Shown: positions 44,233-54,088 of the stretch, one piece after another
Numbering within the stretch: position 1 is the first letter of the stretch
How the letters are laid out: every line of letters begins with the position of its first letter
Origin: Paraburkholderia unamae
Lineage (GTDB): Bacteria; Pseudomonadota; Gammaproteobacteria; Burkholderiales; Burkholderiaceae
DNA: 64,000 nucleotides
NCBI RefSeq assembly: GCF_003268775.1
Contig: NZ_QLSU01000018.1
Coordinates: 62,001 to 126,000, forward strand
Direction of reading: 5' to 3'
Program-made: the position numbers and the translations under genes
The notes under the pieces: generated by a model
What the model was told of the DNA's origin: nothing
The model's database searches: none
The model's input: only the letters and a program-made list of their open reading frames with translations

Positions 44233-45534
44233 TTAGCTGCCCGCCGACTGCGCGGCGGCTTCCATTTGCTGCGCGGCGGCCTCAGGCGTGAGCGAGAGGC
44301 CGAACAACGCCTGCGACGTGTCCTTGTGCAGCTCGCCGAGCTTCGGCGGCAGTTCCTGGTCGTACCAGAGCTGCACGTTCGGCGCGGAGGCGATCAGCTC
44401 CTGCAAGCGCTTGAGGAACGGGTCGGTGATCATGACGTTCTTCACCGGCGGAATCTTCTTGTCGAGCACGCGGCCGCGCATCGAGGCGTCGTCGGTCATC
44501 GTCTGGATCAGCTTGAACGCCGCGGCCGGGTCCTTGCACTCGGTCGAGATGCTCATGAAGCCGTCGCCCACGGTGCCGATCACGTCGCGCGGGTCGCCCT
44601 TGCCGCCCGGCACGCTCGGGAACGGGAAGAAGTCGAGCTTGCTCGCGAAAGCGGGGTTCTCGTTCTGGATCGTCGACGCTTCCCAGCCGCCCATCAGTTC
44701 CATCGCGGCCTTGCCCGAGTACAGCAGGCGGCGCGACGCGCCAACGTCGTAGTCGAGCCCGTTATAGCCCTGCGCGAACGCGCCCGCCTTCACGAGGTCC
44801 TGGATGTACTTGCCCGCTTCGACGAACGCGGGGTCGGCGAAGCTGCCGCCGGGCGCGCGCTCGACGGCCTTGCGGAACACCTCGGGGCCGCCGATGCGAT
44901 CGACGAGATACATGTAGTACATCGAACCGGTCCACTTGTTCTTGTTGCTGAGCGCGAACGGCGCGACGCCGTGCGCGTTCAGCACCTGCACCACGTGCAT
45001 GAGCTGGTCCCATGTTTGCGGCGGGCTCAGGTTGTACTGCCTGAAGATGTCCTTGTTGTAGAAGATCACGGCCGCCGAGGCGTTTTCCGCCGCCACGCCG
45101 TAAATCTTGTTGTCGAACGTGACCGCGTGCCACGAGGTGGGCAGGAAGCGATCCTTATACGAAGGGTCTTTCTGCAAAAAAGGCGTCAGGTCGACGATCT
45201 GGCCGGCCTTCACGTATTCGTGCAGCGGGCCGCCGCCCCAGGACTCGAACACGCAGGGCGGGTCGCCCGCGCCGAAGGCCACCTTCAGCTTGGTCTTGTA
45301 CGCCTCGTTCAGGACATGCGAGTCCTCGACCTTGTAGCCCGGGTTCTGCTGCTCGAAGCGGTCGGCCGCGTCGCGCAACACCTTGCTCGACGTCTTGTTG
45401 GTCTGCTGGTCCCATTCCGTGATCGTTTTGCCGGACTCCGCCGCCAAGGCGGTCGACACCGCCGCGGACAATGAAAACAGCAGCGCGGTGGCGCCGACGA
45501 TGGACCGCGCTTTGGTGAAAGCCGGGTACGCCAT
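44233..45534 (-). CDS. Sugar ABC transporter substrate-binding protein
   Basis: A 433-residue cluster-1 solute-binding protein. Signal peptide to about residue 31 (TALAAESG region), then WDQQTNKTSSKVLRDAADRF, VAFGAGDPPCVFESWGGGPL and GGWEASTIQNE. First gene of the xyloside operon. ATG 45534 was chosen because it begins the signal peptide; a longer frame adds polar residues. The LacI-type sites at 45578-45598 lie just upstream. Ligand probably a xylo-oligosaccharide or related beta-glycoside (inference). Confidence 0.93.
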   Translation of the reverse strand: MAYPAFTKARSIVGATALLFSLSAAVSTALAAESGKTITEWDQQTNKTSSKVLRDAADRFEQQNPGYKVEDSHVLNEAYKTKLKVAFGAGDPPCVFESWGGGPLHEYVKAGQIVDLTPFLQKDPSYKDRFLPTSWHAVTFDNKIYGVAAENASAAVIFYNKDIFRQYNLSPPQTWDQLMHVVQVLNAHGVAPFALSNKNKWTGSMYYMYLVDRIGGPEVFRKAVERAPGGSFADPAFVEAGKYIQDLVKAGAFAQGYNGLDYDVGASRRLLYSGKAAMELMGGWEASTIQNENPAFASKLDFFPFPSVPGGKGDPRDVIGTVGDGFMSISTECKDPAAAFKLIQTMTDDASMRGRVLDKKIPPVKNVMITDPFLKRLQELIASAPNVQLWYDQELPPKLGELHKDTSQALFGLSLTPEAAAQQMEAAAQSAGS

Positions 45535-45577
45535 GTGTGTGTCCCCTCTCCTGGGTTTTCGAGAACCGCTCAATCAC

Positions 45578-45608
45578 TAACGTTAGCCTTAACGTTAATG
45601 CATGTTAG
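45578..45608. promoter_or_regulatory. Double LacI operator before the xyloside operon
   Basis: Two palindromes, TAACGTTA (45578-45585) and TTAACGTTAA (45589-45598), have centres 12 bp apart and are followed by CATGTTAG. They lie between the SBP gene and the divergent LacI gene. The 30-bp segment 45579-45608 recurs at 47605-47634 with 27 of 30 bases the same. Confidence 0.75.
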
Positions 45609-45775
45609 ACCTGCGTAATAACTCCGGCTATGCGGGCTTTTACCTGGGACGGCGCGATGGTCCTTGCGCGCCGCGCAAGGTTGGCAGAACGGGACGCGCA
45701 TGAAATACAGGGCTTCTGATAGAATAGCCAACATATAAACGGTATCGCTAACGTCCATAGCGACTCGACCCTGAC

Positions 45776-46852
45776 ATGACCTCTCGTACACCTTCTACGC
45801 GCATGGCAAGGCAAACCCCCACGCTCGAGCACGTCGCCAAGCTTGCCGGGGTGTCGCAAATGACCGCGTCGCGCGCGCTCAACGGCCGCCCCGGCGTGTC
45901 GCGCGAAACACGCGACGAAGTGCTGAGAATCGCTTCGGACATCGGCTATGTCGTGAACCGCACCGCGCAAAAGCTCTCGGGCGGACGCAACGGCATCATC
46001 GGCATCATCACGCCCACGCTCGACACCCAGTTCTCCAGCGAGCTGATTCTCGGCGCGGGCCGCGCGGCGCGCGGCGCGGGCATGGAAATGCTGGTGTACA
46101 CGGTGTTCGACGAAGACCGCCATACGCATCACGACCTGCTCGGTTTGATCCAGCAGTTCTCCGACGGCATTCTTGCGATCCTGCCGCGCGAATCGCTCTG
46201 TCTCGAAGCGCTCACCACGGCCAAGGTGCCGGTCGTCGTGGTCGATCAGCGCGGCACGCTCACGGGCTTTCCCTCGGTTTCGGTGGACAATTACGGCGGC
46301 GCCTGTCTCGCGGTCGAGCATCTCGCGCATCTGGGCCACAAGCGCATTGCCTTCCTCGCCGGCGACGAAACGATCGAAGGCGTGCGCGACCGCCAGCGCG
46401 GCTATCACGACACGCTGGCTCGCCTCGGCCTGCCGCGCGAAGACGCGCTCGTCGCCGCGGGCGACCTCTCGCAAATGATGGCGTTCGACGTCACGTTCGA
46501 TCTGCTCAATCTCGCCGAGCCGCCCACGGCGATTTTCACGGCCAACGACCAGAGCGCGTTCGGCGTGATCGCCGCGGTTCGCGAAGCGGGCCTGCGCGTG
46601 CCCGACGACATTTCGGTGATCGGCTTCGACGACATTCCGATGTCCGAGCAATTTCATCCGGCGCTCACGACGATCCGCCAGCCGTTCCAGCAAATGGCGC
46701 GCTCGGCGGTCAACACGCTGCTCGCGCAGATCGCGGGCATCGACGCGGCGTCACAGCGCATCACGCTGCCCGCCGAACTCGTGGTGCGCGACTCGACCGG
46801 ACCGGTGCGCACGAAGCAACGCCGCACGCGTCACCAGATCGTTTCGACGTAA
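45776..46852 (+). CDS. LacI-family regulator of the xyloside operon
   Basis: A 358-residue LacI repressor. HTH at about residues 16-36 (TLEHVAKLAGVSQMTASRAL), hinge TAQKLSGGRNGIIGI, effector domain with IFTANDQSAFGVIAAVREAG and DDISVIGFDDIPMSEQFHPA. It is divergent from the ABC operon, with AACGTTA palindromes between them. An ATG at 45803 is an alternative start; neither has a clear ribosome-binding site. Its last 22 bp overlap the end of the convergent toxin gene. Confidence 0.92.
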   Translation: MTSRTPSTRMARQTPTLEHVAKLAGVSQMTASRALNGRPGVSRETRDEVLRIASDIGYVVNRTAQKLSGGRNGIIGIITPTLDTQFSSELILGAGRAARGAGMEMLVYTVFDEDRHTHHDLLGLIQQFSDGILAILPRESLCLEALTTAKVPVVVVDQRGTLTGFPSVSVDNYGGACLAVEHLAHLGHKRIAFLAGDETIEGVRDRQRGYHDTLARLGLPREDALVAAGDLSQMMAFDVTFDLLNLAEPPTAIFTANDQSAFGVIAAVREAGLRVPDDISVIGFDDIPMSEQFHPALTTIRQPFQQMARSAVNTLLAQIAGIDAASQRITLPAELVVRDSTGPVRTKQRRTRHQIVST

Positions 46853-47220
46853 GTCGAGGCGCGCACTTTCGCGTCCGAGGTCACGAGCGCGCCGCCGTGC
46901 GTGCGCGCGGTGGCGACAATGAGCCGTTGATGCGAGGTGAGCGCGGGCGGCAGCGTCGCCGCACGCAGCGCGATCTCGGTGTCGACCGGCACCATGCGCA
47001 CGCCCTCCAGCTTCAGGAAGGTGGACAGCCAGCTTCGCGCGTCCATCGAAAGACCGAGACTGCCGTGCTTGACGAAGTCCGCGATTTCAAGCGCGCTGAT
47101 TGCCGAGATCAGGATGTCGCCGCCGTCCAGTTCCCGGTCGATCGCATCGTGCGCGGCCTGGCTCAGCGCCTTTTGCCGCCCTAGCCAGCACACGAGCGCG
47201 AGCGTATCGAGCGTGATCAT
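46831..47220 (-). CDS. PIN-domain toxin (VapC type)
   Basis: A 129-residue PIN-domain ribonuclease. The acidic metal residues are in MITLDTLALV (Asp5), ISALEIADF (Glu) and VTSDAKVR (Asp), in the expected order and spacing. Length and layout fit VapC toxins. The start at 47220 shares an A with the antitoxin stop (TGATG). It overlaps the convergent lacI gene by 22 bp. Confidence 0.88.
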   Translation of the reverse strand: MITLDTLALVCWLGRQKALSQAAHDAIDRELDGGDILISAISALEIADFVKHGSLGLSMDARSWLSTFLKLEGVRMVPVDTEIALRAATLPPALTSHQRLIVATARTHGGALVTSDAKVRASTYVETIW

Positions 47221-47450
47221 CACTCTTCCCGCTCGGCGGCGAGCGGTTCGAGCGCGTGCTTCAGATTGAAGTGAATGATCGACGCGCGCAGCAGTTCGAG
47301 CGGGTTCTCTTTCTTGCTGCGATAGGGCCGGATTTCAATGGTGGGCTGGCCCCGGTCCGTGACGATGACGGTTTCGCCCAGCGTTTCGACCTGGCGGAAC
47401 AATTCGCAGGCGCGGGACTTGAAAATGGCTTTGGATACTCGCTTTTCCAT
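47220..47450 (-). CDS. Antitoxin, Phd/YefM family
   Basis: A 76-residue antitoxin with the Phd/YefM N-terminal DNA-binding fold (VSKAIFKSRACELFRQVE, LGETVIVTDRGQPTIEIRPY) and a short C-terminal helix that should bind the toxin. ATG 47450 has GGAG 6 nt upstream. It precedes and overlaps the toxin gene, the usual order for autoregulation. Confidence 0.87.
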   Translation of the reverse strand: MEKRVSKAIFKSRACELFRQVETLGETVIVTDRGQPTIEIRPYRSKKENPLELLRASIIHFNLKHALEPLAAEREE

Positions 47451-47604
47451 GACGCTCTCCACCCATCACAATTTCAGACGATCATTTTTGGCATCGGGCC
47501 TGCGGCCCGGCGGCGCTTTATGAAGTTCGGGCTCTTGCCGTCGCAGGCGCTCTTACCGGTAACATCCGTGAGCCGCAGCCGATCAATTAAGAAGAAACCT
47601 GCTA

Positions 47605-47634
47605 AACGTTACCCTTAACGTTAGTTCATGTTAG
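47605..47634. promoter_or_regulatory. Second copy of the 30-bp double LacI operator
   Basis: It matches 45579-45608 at 27 of 30 bases, in the same orientation, with the two AACGTT centres again 12 bp apart. No sugar gene follows; the toxin-antitoxin operon is the next gene set on the left. Confidence 0.75.
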
Positions 47635-47791
47635 TGGCGCGTATCTGGGGCCGCCATGCGTGGTTTACCCAGGCTCCACGGTGTGCCCAACGAAGTCGCG
47701 TCATCGTCGCCCATCCCCGCCCAGCAGGGCTTTCACGGCATGCAAGCTCCCTCCGCTCCAACGGCGACATCTCGCATGCAGGTGACGATAC

Positions 47792-47824
47792 GGCTAACGT
47801 TAGCCCCGCGATGAAAGCGCTTTC
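47792..47824. promoter_or_regulatory. Tandem LacI-type palindromes of two specificities
   Basis: GGCTAACGTTAGCC (47792-47805, perfect 14-bp) resembles the xyloside sites, and GAAAGCGCTTTC (47813-47824, perfect 12-bp) is the core of the beta-glucoside sites. Their centres are 20 bp apart. Confidence 0.75.
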
Positions 47825-47861
47825 GCCCGCGGCACTTCTATCACGCCGTGATCCTTTGGCG

Positions 47862-48095
47862 TCAGTCTGCCGGCCGCCAGTCCGCGCTCGCATCAGGAGG
47901 CAGGTTCCGGTCCGAATCCGGCTCCAGTCGCCACGGTCCCGACGACCCTTGCGCATCGAAATGCACGATCATCTTGTGCAAAGCTTCGCGCTCAGTCGCC
48001 GGGCCCGAGCGAGGCGACGCCGGTTCGGCGGCGGGCGTGTCCCCGGCAGCGCCCTGAGCCGCGCGGTTGAAATCGTCCTTCGATCCTTGCTTCAT
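47862..48095 (-). CDS. Small hypothetical protein at the end of the GH1 operon
   Basis: A 77-residue polar protein (MKQGSKDDFNRAAQGAAGDT, later HKMIVHFDAQGSSGPWRLEP). ATG 48095 has GGAGAG 7 nt upstream and lies 30 bp after the ABC ATPase stop on the same strand, so it is probably cotranscribed. No domain recognised; the Ala/Pro/Ser-rich half looks disordered. It may not be a real gene. Confidence 0.5.
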   Translation of the reverse strand: MKQGSKDDFNRAAQGAAGDTPAAEPASPRSGPATEREALHKMIVHFDAQGSSGPWRLEPDSDRNLPPDASADWRPAD

Positions 48096-48125
48096 CGTTG
48101 CGCTCTCCACCGTCACACGAGGCCG

Positions 48126-49256
<1,131 letters not shown>

Positions 49257-49356
49257 TGTTACGTTCTCCTGAATCCTCTTGCTTGCATGCCCGCGTGACC
49301 CTGCCCTGCTGCTGTCGCGCCACGCGGGATACGGCGCGCCTGACTACGTGTGCGCG

Positions 49357-50694
49357 TCAGCGCGATGCCATCGCGCCGGCGTGTTCCGCGATCACGTCGC
49401 GATACCAGTGCGCGCTATCCTTGAGCGTGCGCTGCTGGGTTGCGTAATCGACGTGCACCATGCCGAAGCGCTTGTCGTAGCCGGACGCCCATTCGAAGTT
49501 GTCCAGCAGGCTCCATGCGAAATAGCCGGCGACATCGACACCTCGCTGCGCCGCTTGCGCCAGCGCGGCCAGATGCAGGTCGTAGAAGCGAATACGCTGC
49601 GCGTCGTGCACCCGGCCGTGCTCGAGTGCGTCTTTCGTCGCGCAGCCGTTCTCGGTAATGTAGATGGGCGGCAGCGTGTAGTCGGCGTTCAAGCGCGTCA
49701 GCAATTCGGTGAGGCCTTCGGGATAGATTTCCCAATCCATGTCCGTGAAGCCGTGCTCGCCCGGCGGACGCTTTTCGCCCGATGCGCTCGCGAAAATTCG
49801 CGTGTAATAGTTGATGCCGAGAAAGTCCAGCGGCGCGCCGATGATCTCGAAGTCGCCTTCGCGCACGACATCCTGCGGTCCGCTCTCGCCATACCAATGC
49901 AGCGCCTCGGCCGGGTATTTGCCCTTGAAGATCGGGTCCATGTACCAGCGCACGAACTTCGCGTATTCGAGCGACGCGGCGGCCAGGTCCTCGGGCGCAT
50001 TCGTCGCGCCGTGCGCAGGCGACTGGTTCAGCACGATGCCAAGCGGCGCCTTCACGCCGTCGGCACGCAGCGCCTGCACGGCGAGACCATGCGAAAGCAG
50101 CAGATGGTGCGCCACGTGGGCGGCTTTCTTCAGGTCGGCGTTGCCGGGCGCGAAATAGCCCGTGGCGTTGCCGAGCCACGCGGTGCACCACGGCTCGTTG
50201 TGCGTGGCGATCGAAGCCACCCGGTCGCCCAGCGCGCCGCCGATCTTGCGCGCATAGTCCGCGAACCGGTAGGCCGTATCGCGGTTCTCCCAGCCGTTTT
50301 GCGCCTCCTGGAGCGCGAGCGGCAGGTCCCAGTGATACAGCGTCGCGAATGGCTGGATGCCGCGCGCGAGCAAACCGTCCACCAGACGGTCGTAGAACGC
50401 CAGGCCCTTTTCGTTGAACGCGCCGCGGCCATCCGGCTGCACGCGCGGCCAGGCAATCGAGAAGCGATAGGCGTTGACACCCAGATCCGCCATGAGGTCG
50501 AGATCCTGCTCGAAACGATGATAGTGGTCGCAGGCCACGTCGCCGCTTTCGCCGTTCACGACCTTGCCGGGCACCCGGCAAAACGCGTCCCAGATAGACG
50601 CGCCGCGGCCGTCCTCATGCGCTGCGCCTTCGATCTGATAGGAACTGGTGGCTACGCCCCAGACGAAGTCTTCCTTGAATCGAAACGTCGACAT
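49357..50694 (-). CDS. GH1 beta-glucosidase
   Basis: A 445-residue family 1 glycoside hydrolase. Entry motif FVWGVATSSYQIEGA, acid/base E167 in THNEPW, nucleophile E348 in IYITENG, and aglycone/sugar loops WSLLDNFEWASGY. Length is typical of GH1 beta-glucosidases. No signal peptide, so it cleaves imported beta-glucosides such as cellobiose in the cytoplasm. It sits between the permease and ATPase genes of an ABC importer. Confidence 0.95.
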   Translation of the reverse strand: MSTFRFKEDFVWGVATSSYQIEGAAHEDGRGASIWDAFCRVPGKVVNGESGDVACDHYHRFEQDLDLMADLGVNAYRFSIAWPRVQPDGRGAFNEKGLAFYDRLVDGLLARGIQPFATLYHWDLPLALQEAQNGWENRDTAYRFADYARKIGGALGDRVASIATHNEPWCTAWLGNATGYFAPGNADLKKAAHVAHHLLLSHGLAVQALRADGVKAPLGIVLNQSPAHGATNAPEDLAAASLEYAKFVRWYMDPIFKGKYPAEALHWYGESGPQDVVREGDFEIIGAPLDFLGINYYTRIFASASGEKRPPGEHGFTDMDWEIYPEGLTELLTRLNADYTLPPIYITENGCATKDALEHGRVHDAQRIRFYDLHLAALAQAAQRGVDVAGYFAWSLLDNFEWASGYDKRFGMVHVDYATQQRTLKDSAHWYRDVIAEHAGAMASR

Positions 50695-50752
50695 AAACGA
50701 AGTATTCCTCAATAGTCATGCCCGCGTGGGCGTGGAGAAGATGAAGCGCACT

Positions 50753-51583
50753 TCATGACTTGACCGCGCCGGCCGTCAGGCCGTCGATCAAGCGTCGCGA
50801 AGTGAAGGCGAACAGCACCAGCAGCGGCAGCACCGCGACCGCGGACCCCGCCATGACCGCGCCCCAGTCCGAATTGGTCGGGCTTTGCAGAATGCGCAGC
50901 GCGAGGGGCAGCGTGTACATCGAAGGCGAACGCAGCACGACGAGCGCCGAGAGAAAGTTGTTCCAGCTTTGGATGAAGCTGATGAGCCCGAGCGTGCCCA
51001 GCGCCGGCCCGAGCAAAGGCATCACGATGCTCCAGTAAATGCGGAACTCGCCGCAACCGTCGATACGCGCCGCCTCGATCAGGTCGTGAGGAATGGCCGA
51101 AGCCACGTACTGGCGCATGAGGAACACGCCAAGCGCGGCAGCGGCGCCGGGCACGTACAGCGCGCGGGGCTCGTTGATCCAGCCAAGCAGGTTCATCGTC
51201 ATGAAGGTCGGGATCATGCTGAGGAACGGCGGCACCAGCATGGCCGTGAGCGCCACCGCGAACAACGCCTTCTTGAAGCGGAACTCGTACATCGCGAACG
51301 CATAGCCCGCCATCGAGGTAACGAGCAGCGTCAGCACCGTCTGGAGCGTGGAGGTATAGAAGCTCCAGCCCAGATTGCGCCAGAACGGTATATGGCGCAT
51401 GAGCGACGCCATATTGTCGAGAAACGCGTTGCCGAACCAGAGCGGCGGCGGCATCGAGAAAATCTCGGAGCTCGTGTGCGTGGCGAAGACGAACATGAAC
51501 CAGAACGGCGAGAACATCAGCACCGCGCCCGCGAGCACGATGGCGTAGCCGGTGTAACGGGCCTTGTTGTTCGACGGTTTCAT
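50753..51583 (-). CDS. Sugar ABC transporter permease (MalG type)
   Basis: A 276-residue permease with six predicted helices and the EAA loop LIEAARIDGCGEFRIYWSIV. ATG 51583 follows GAGGAGG at 7 nt and overlaps the stop of the upstream permease (ATGA), so the two subunits are coupled. Confidence 0.94.
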   Translation of the reverse strand: MKPSNNKARYTGYAIVLAGAVLMFSPFWFMFVFATHTSSEIFSMPPPLWFGNAFLDNMASLMRHIPFWRNLGWSFYTSTLQTVLTLLVTSMAGYAFAMYEFRFKKALFAVALTAMLVPPFLSMIPTFMTMNLLGWINEPRALYVPGAAAALGVFLMRQYVASAIPHDLIEAARIDGCGEFRIYWSIVMPLLGPALGTLGLISFIQSWNNFLSALVVLRSPSMYTLPLALRILQSPTNSDWGAVMAGSAVAVLPLLVLFAFTSRRLIDGLTAGAVKS

Positions 51584-52605
51584 CGCGATGCCTCCTCGTT
51601 CATGCCGCTGCGGTGAAAAATTCGCGTGTTGAGCCACATCAGCGCGGAAATCGTGATGAACAGCAGCCATGCAATCGAACTGGCCGTGCCGAAGTCGCCG
51701 TCATGAAACGCCGTGCGATACATGTAGACGGCGGTGGTCAAGCCGGACTGGCTCGTCCCCATGCCTTCGTTCGGCAGCAGAATGAATGGCTCCTCGAACA
51801 GTTGCAGACCGCCGATGATGGACAGCGTCACCGCGAAGAAGATCATGGGCTTCAGCAGCGGAATCGTGATGCGCGTGAACTGCTGCCAGCCATTCGCGCC
51901 GTCAATGCGCGCCGCTTCGTAGATATCCTTTGGAATGGTCTGTAGTGCAGAGAGATACAGCACGGTGTTCCAGCCCACATAACGCCAGAACACCACGAGA
52001 GACACCGCCGGCTTCACATTCGCCGGGTTATACAGCCACTCAACCGGCTTCGAAGGCACGATCCAGTGCAGCCCCGGAATCTTGCCGATTTCGGCGATGG
52101 CGAGGTTGATCATCCCGAAGTCGGTCGAATACAGCGACGAGAAAATCAGCGCAATTGCCACGCTCGACGTGATGAAGGGGAGGAAATACAACCCCACGAC
52201 GACATTGCGCCAGCGTCGAAACGCGGTTTGCAGAAAGAACGCGAGCGGCAGCGCGACGAGATGTTGCGGGACGCCGGACAAGATCGCCATGGAAGCCGTG
52301 TTGTAGAGCGATTTCCAGTACCAGGGATCGGTCAGCGTGAACGTAAAGTTCGAGATGCCCACCCATTTCATGCTTGCGAGTCCCGCCGTCGCGTCCCAGC
52401 TCTGGAACGAGAGATACAGCGAAAAGAGCAGCGGAAACGCGAGAAACACGGCGAATAGCAGGAAAAACGGAGCAAGAAACAGGTACGGCGCGATCTTCAC
52501 CGTGCGCAGCCGCGATCGGGCGCGAGGCGTGGCGAACGGCGCCAGGCCGTCGCTCATGCGCCCCTCGGGGGCGGCGGGTTCGGTGGTGGGCAGTGGATAG
52601 TTCAT
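51580..52605 (-). CDS. Sugar ABC transporter permease (MalF type)
   Basis: A 341-residue permease with a 35-residue polar N-terminus, six predicted helices and the EAA loop IYEAARIDGANGWQQFTRIT. It follows the SBP gene by 107 bp and overlaps the second permease. Confidence 0.94.
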   Translation of the reverse strand: MNYPLPTTEPAAPEGRMSDGLAPFATPRARSRLRTVKIAPYLFLAPFFLLFAVFLAFPLLFSLYLSFQSWDATAGLASMKWVGISNFTFTLTDPWYWKSLYNTASMAILSGVPQHLVALPLAFFLQTAFRRWRNVVVGLYFLPFITSSVAIALIFSSLYSTDFGMINLAIAEIGKIPGLHWIVPSKPVEWLYNPANVKPAVSLVVFWRYVGWNTVLYLSALQTIPKDIYEAARIDGANGWQQFTRITIPLLKPMIFFAVTLSIIGGLQLFEEPFILLPNEGMGTSQSGLTTAVYMYRTAFHDGDFGTASSIAWLLFITISALMWLNTRIFHRSGMNEEASR

Positions 52606-52712
52606 CAGTAGTTCCGTCCATTCTGGCGTGGCCGCGCTTCATGAGCGGCCACGCTGTGACAGCCAGCTTCGGCGGCGGCGCGAAGCCTGCCGCGCCGTTT
52701 CCCGAAGGCCGC

Positions 52713-53960
52713 TTACCGGCGGACCCGATGCGCGATCTGATCCTGGGCTTCCTGCAACGCCGTGTGGATGTCCTCGTTGCTGTCCACCACCTTGTCGAGC
52801 GCGGAATGCACCGCCTCCTCGGCGACCTGGTCATACTTGCTGCGCTGGATCGCCGGAATGTGCGTGGCCGCGTCGCGCCAGATCAGGCGGGCCTTCTCGT
52901 TGCCGAGGAACGCGACCGGCTGCGCGAAGAACGCATCGTTCTGCGCGGAGAGCAGCGCGGGGAACGCGTCGATCGAGCGGAACGAAGCAAGCTGCGTGTC
53001 CTGGCGCGTCGTCAGGAATTTGATGAATTCCCAGGACATCGGCTTCTGCGTCGCTTTGACGGGAATCGACCAGAACGTGCCGCCGAACGACGCGTAGGCG
53101 CCATTGGGAAGATTGGTCGCGCGCCACAGGCCCTTGGTGTCGGGCGCGATCCACGACGAGAGGTGGCCGCCAAGCCATGCGCCCATCATCTGCGTCGCGA
53201 CGGTGCCGCGTTTAAAGCTCTCGGCCCATTCGTTCGACCACGGGGTGATCTTCGCGTCGAGGCCGAGATCGCGTGCCTTCTTCGCAAGCTCGAAGGCCTT
53301 CACGAAGCGCGGCGACGTCACGACGGGGTTGCCGGCCTTATCGAAGTACACGCCGTCGCCCGGCTTCAAGTCGGCGCGAATATAGATGTCCTCGATATCG
53401 CGCGACGACGCCATCAGGTACGCCCCCGTCGCCTTCTTGATCTTCTGGCCGGCCGCGAGATACGAGTCCCACGACTTCGTGAGGTCGGCTTCGCTCACGC
53501 CCGCCTTGTCGAGAATGTCCTTGCGGTAGAACAGCGTACCGGGACCGATGTCGCCCGGCATGCCGACAATCGCGCCGTCCTGCGTGGTGGCCTGCGCGAA
53601 CGTGTAATTGATGAACTCGCTCTTGTACTGACCGGCGTTATACGGCGGCTTCGAGAGGTCTTCGAGACCGCCGCCCGCCGCGAAGCGCCCAATGAAACCC
53701 ACTTCGACCGCCATCACATCGGGCAGGTCCGAGCTCGTGGCGAGCGCGGTGGTCATGGCGTTATGGTGATCGGCGATCGCGAGCGACGACACCTTGATAT
53801 CGACATCGGGATGGAGCTTCTTCCACGCGGGAATCGCATCCTTGATTTCCTGGTCGAGCTTCGGGAAAACCGCAACCGTCAACGTGGTGTTGGCTTGCGC
53901 GCCCACTGTTGCGAGGCTGAGCAGCACTGCGGCGGCCGCGCCGGAAAAACGGAACTTCAT
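52713..53960 (-). CDS. Sugar ABC transporter substrate-binding protein (beta-glucoside operon)
   Basis: A 415-residue binding protein with a signal peptide to about residue 23 (VGAQA). It contains LTVAVFPKLDQEIKDAIPAW, PDVMAVEVGFIGRFAAGG and MMGAWLGGHLSSW, typical of oligosaccharide-binding proteins. ATG 53960 has AGGAGA 6 nt upstream. First gene of the GH1 operon, with the LacI operator GTGAAAGCGCTTTCAC upstream at 54035-54050. Confidence 0.93.
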   Translation of the reverse strand: MKFRFSGAAAAVLLSLATVGAQANTTLTVAVFPKLDQEIKDAIPAWKKLHPDVDIKVSSLAIADHHNAMTTALATSSDLPDVMAVEVGFIGRFAAGGGLEDLSKPPYNAGQYKSEFINYTFAQATTQDGAIVGMPGDIGPGTLFYRKDILDKAGVSEADLTKSWDSYLAAGQKIKKATGAYLMASSRDIEDIYIRADLKPGDGVYFDKAGNPVVTSPRFVKAFELAKKARDLGLDAKITPWSNEWAESFKRGTVATQMMGAWLGGHLSSWIAPDTKGLWRATNLPNGAYASFGGTFWSIPVKATQKPMSWEFIKFLTTRQDTQLASFRSIDAFPALLSAQNDAFFAQPVAFLGNEKARLIWRDAATHIPAIQRSKYDQVAEEAVHSALDKVVDSNEDIHTALQEAQDQIAHRVRR

Positions 53961-54034
53961 GTTTTGTCTCCTGATGATACGTTCGTGAATAACGTTCGAC
54001 TGCTCATCGATTACTTCGTACTGCTTCCCGCCAG

Positions 54035-54050
54035 GTGAAAGCGCTTTCAC
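54035..54050. promoter_or_regulatory. LacI operator before the beta-glucoside operon
   Basis: A perfect 16-bp palindrome GTGAAAGCGCTTTCAC, 75 bp upstream of the SBP start. It shares its 14-bp core with the site beside the LacI gene promoter. Confidence 0.87.
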
Positions 54051-54088
54051 ATCCGTGCTGAAAGATCCGCCCCCCGGCGGTCCCTGCG

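Larger units (their letters stand above)
47451..47861. other. 411-bp gap with orphan operators
   Basis: Between the antitoxin gene and the small gene ending at 47862. It holds the second copy of the double AACGTT element (47605-47634), GGCTAACGTTAGCC and GAAAGCGCTTTC, but no convincing gene. The operators match sites of the two flanking sugar operons. Confidence 0.65.
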
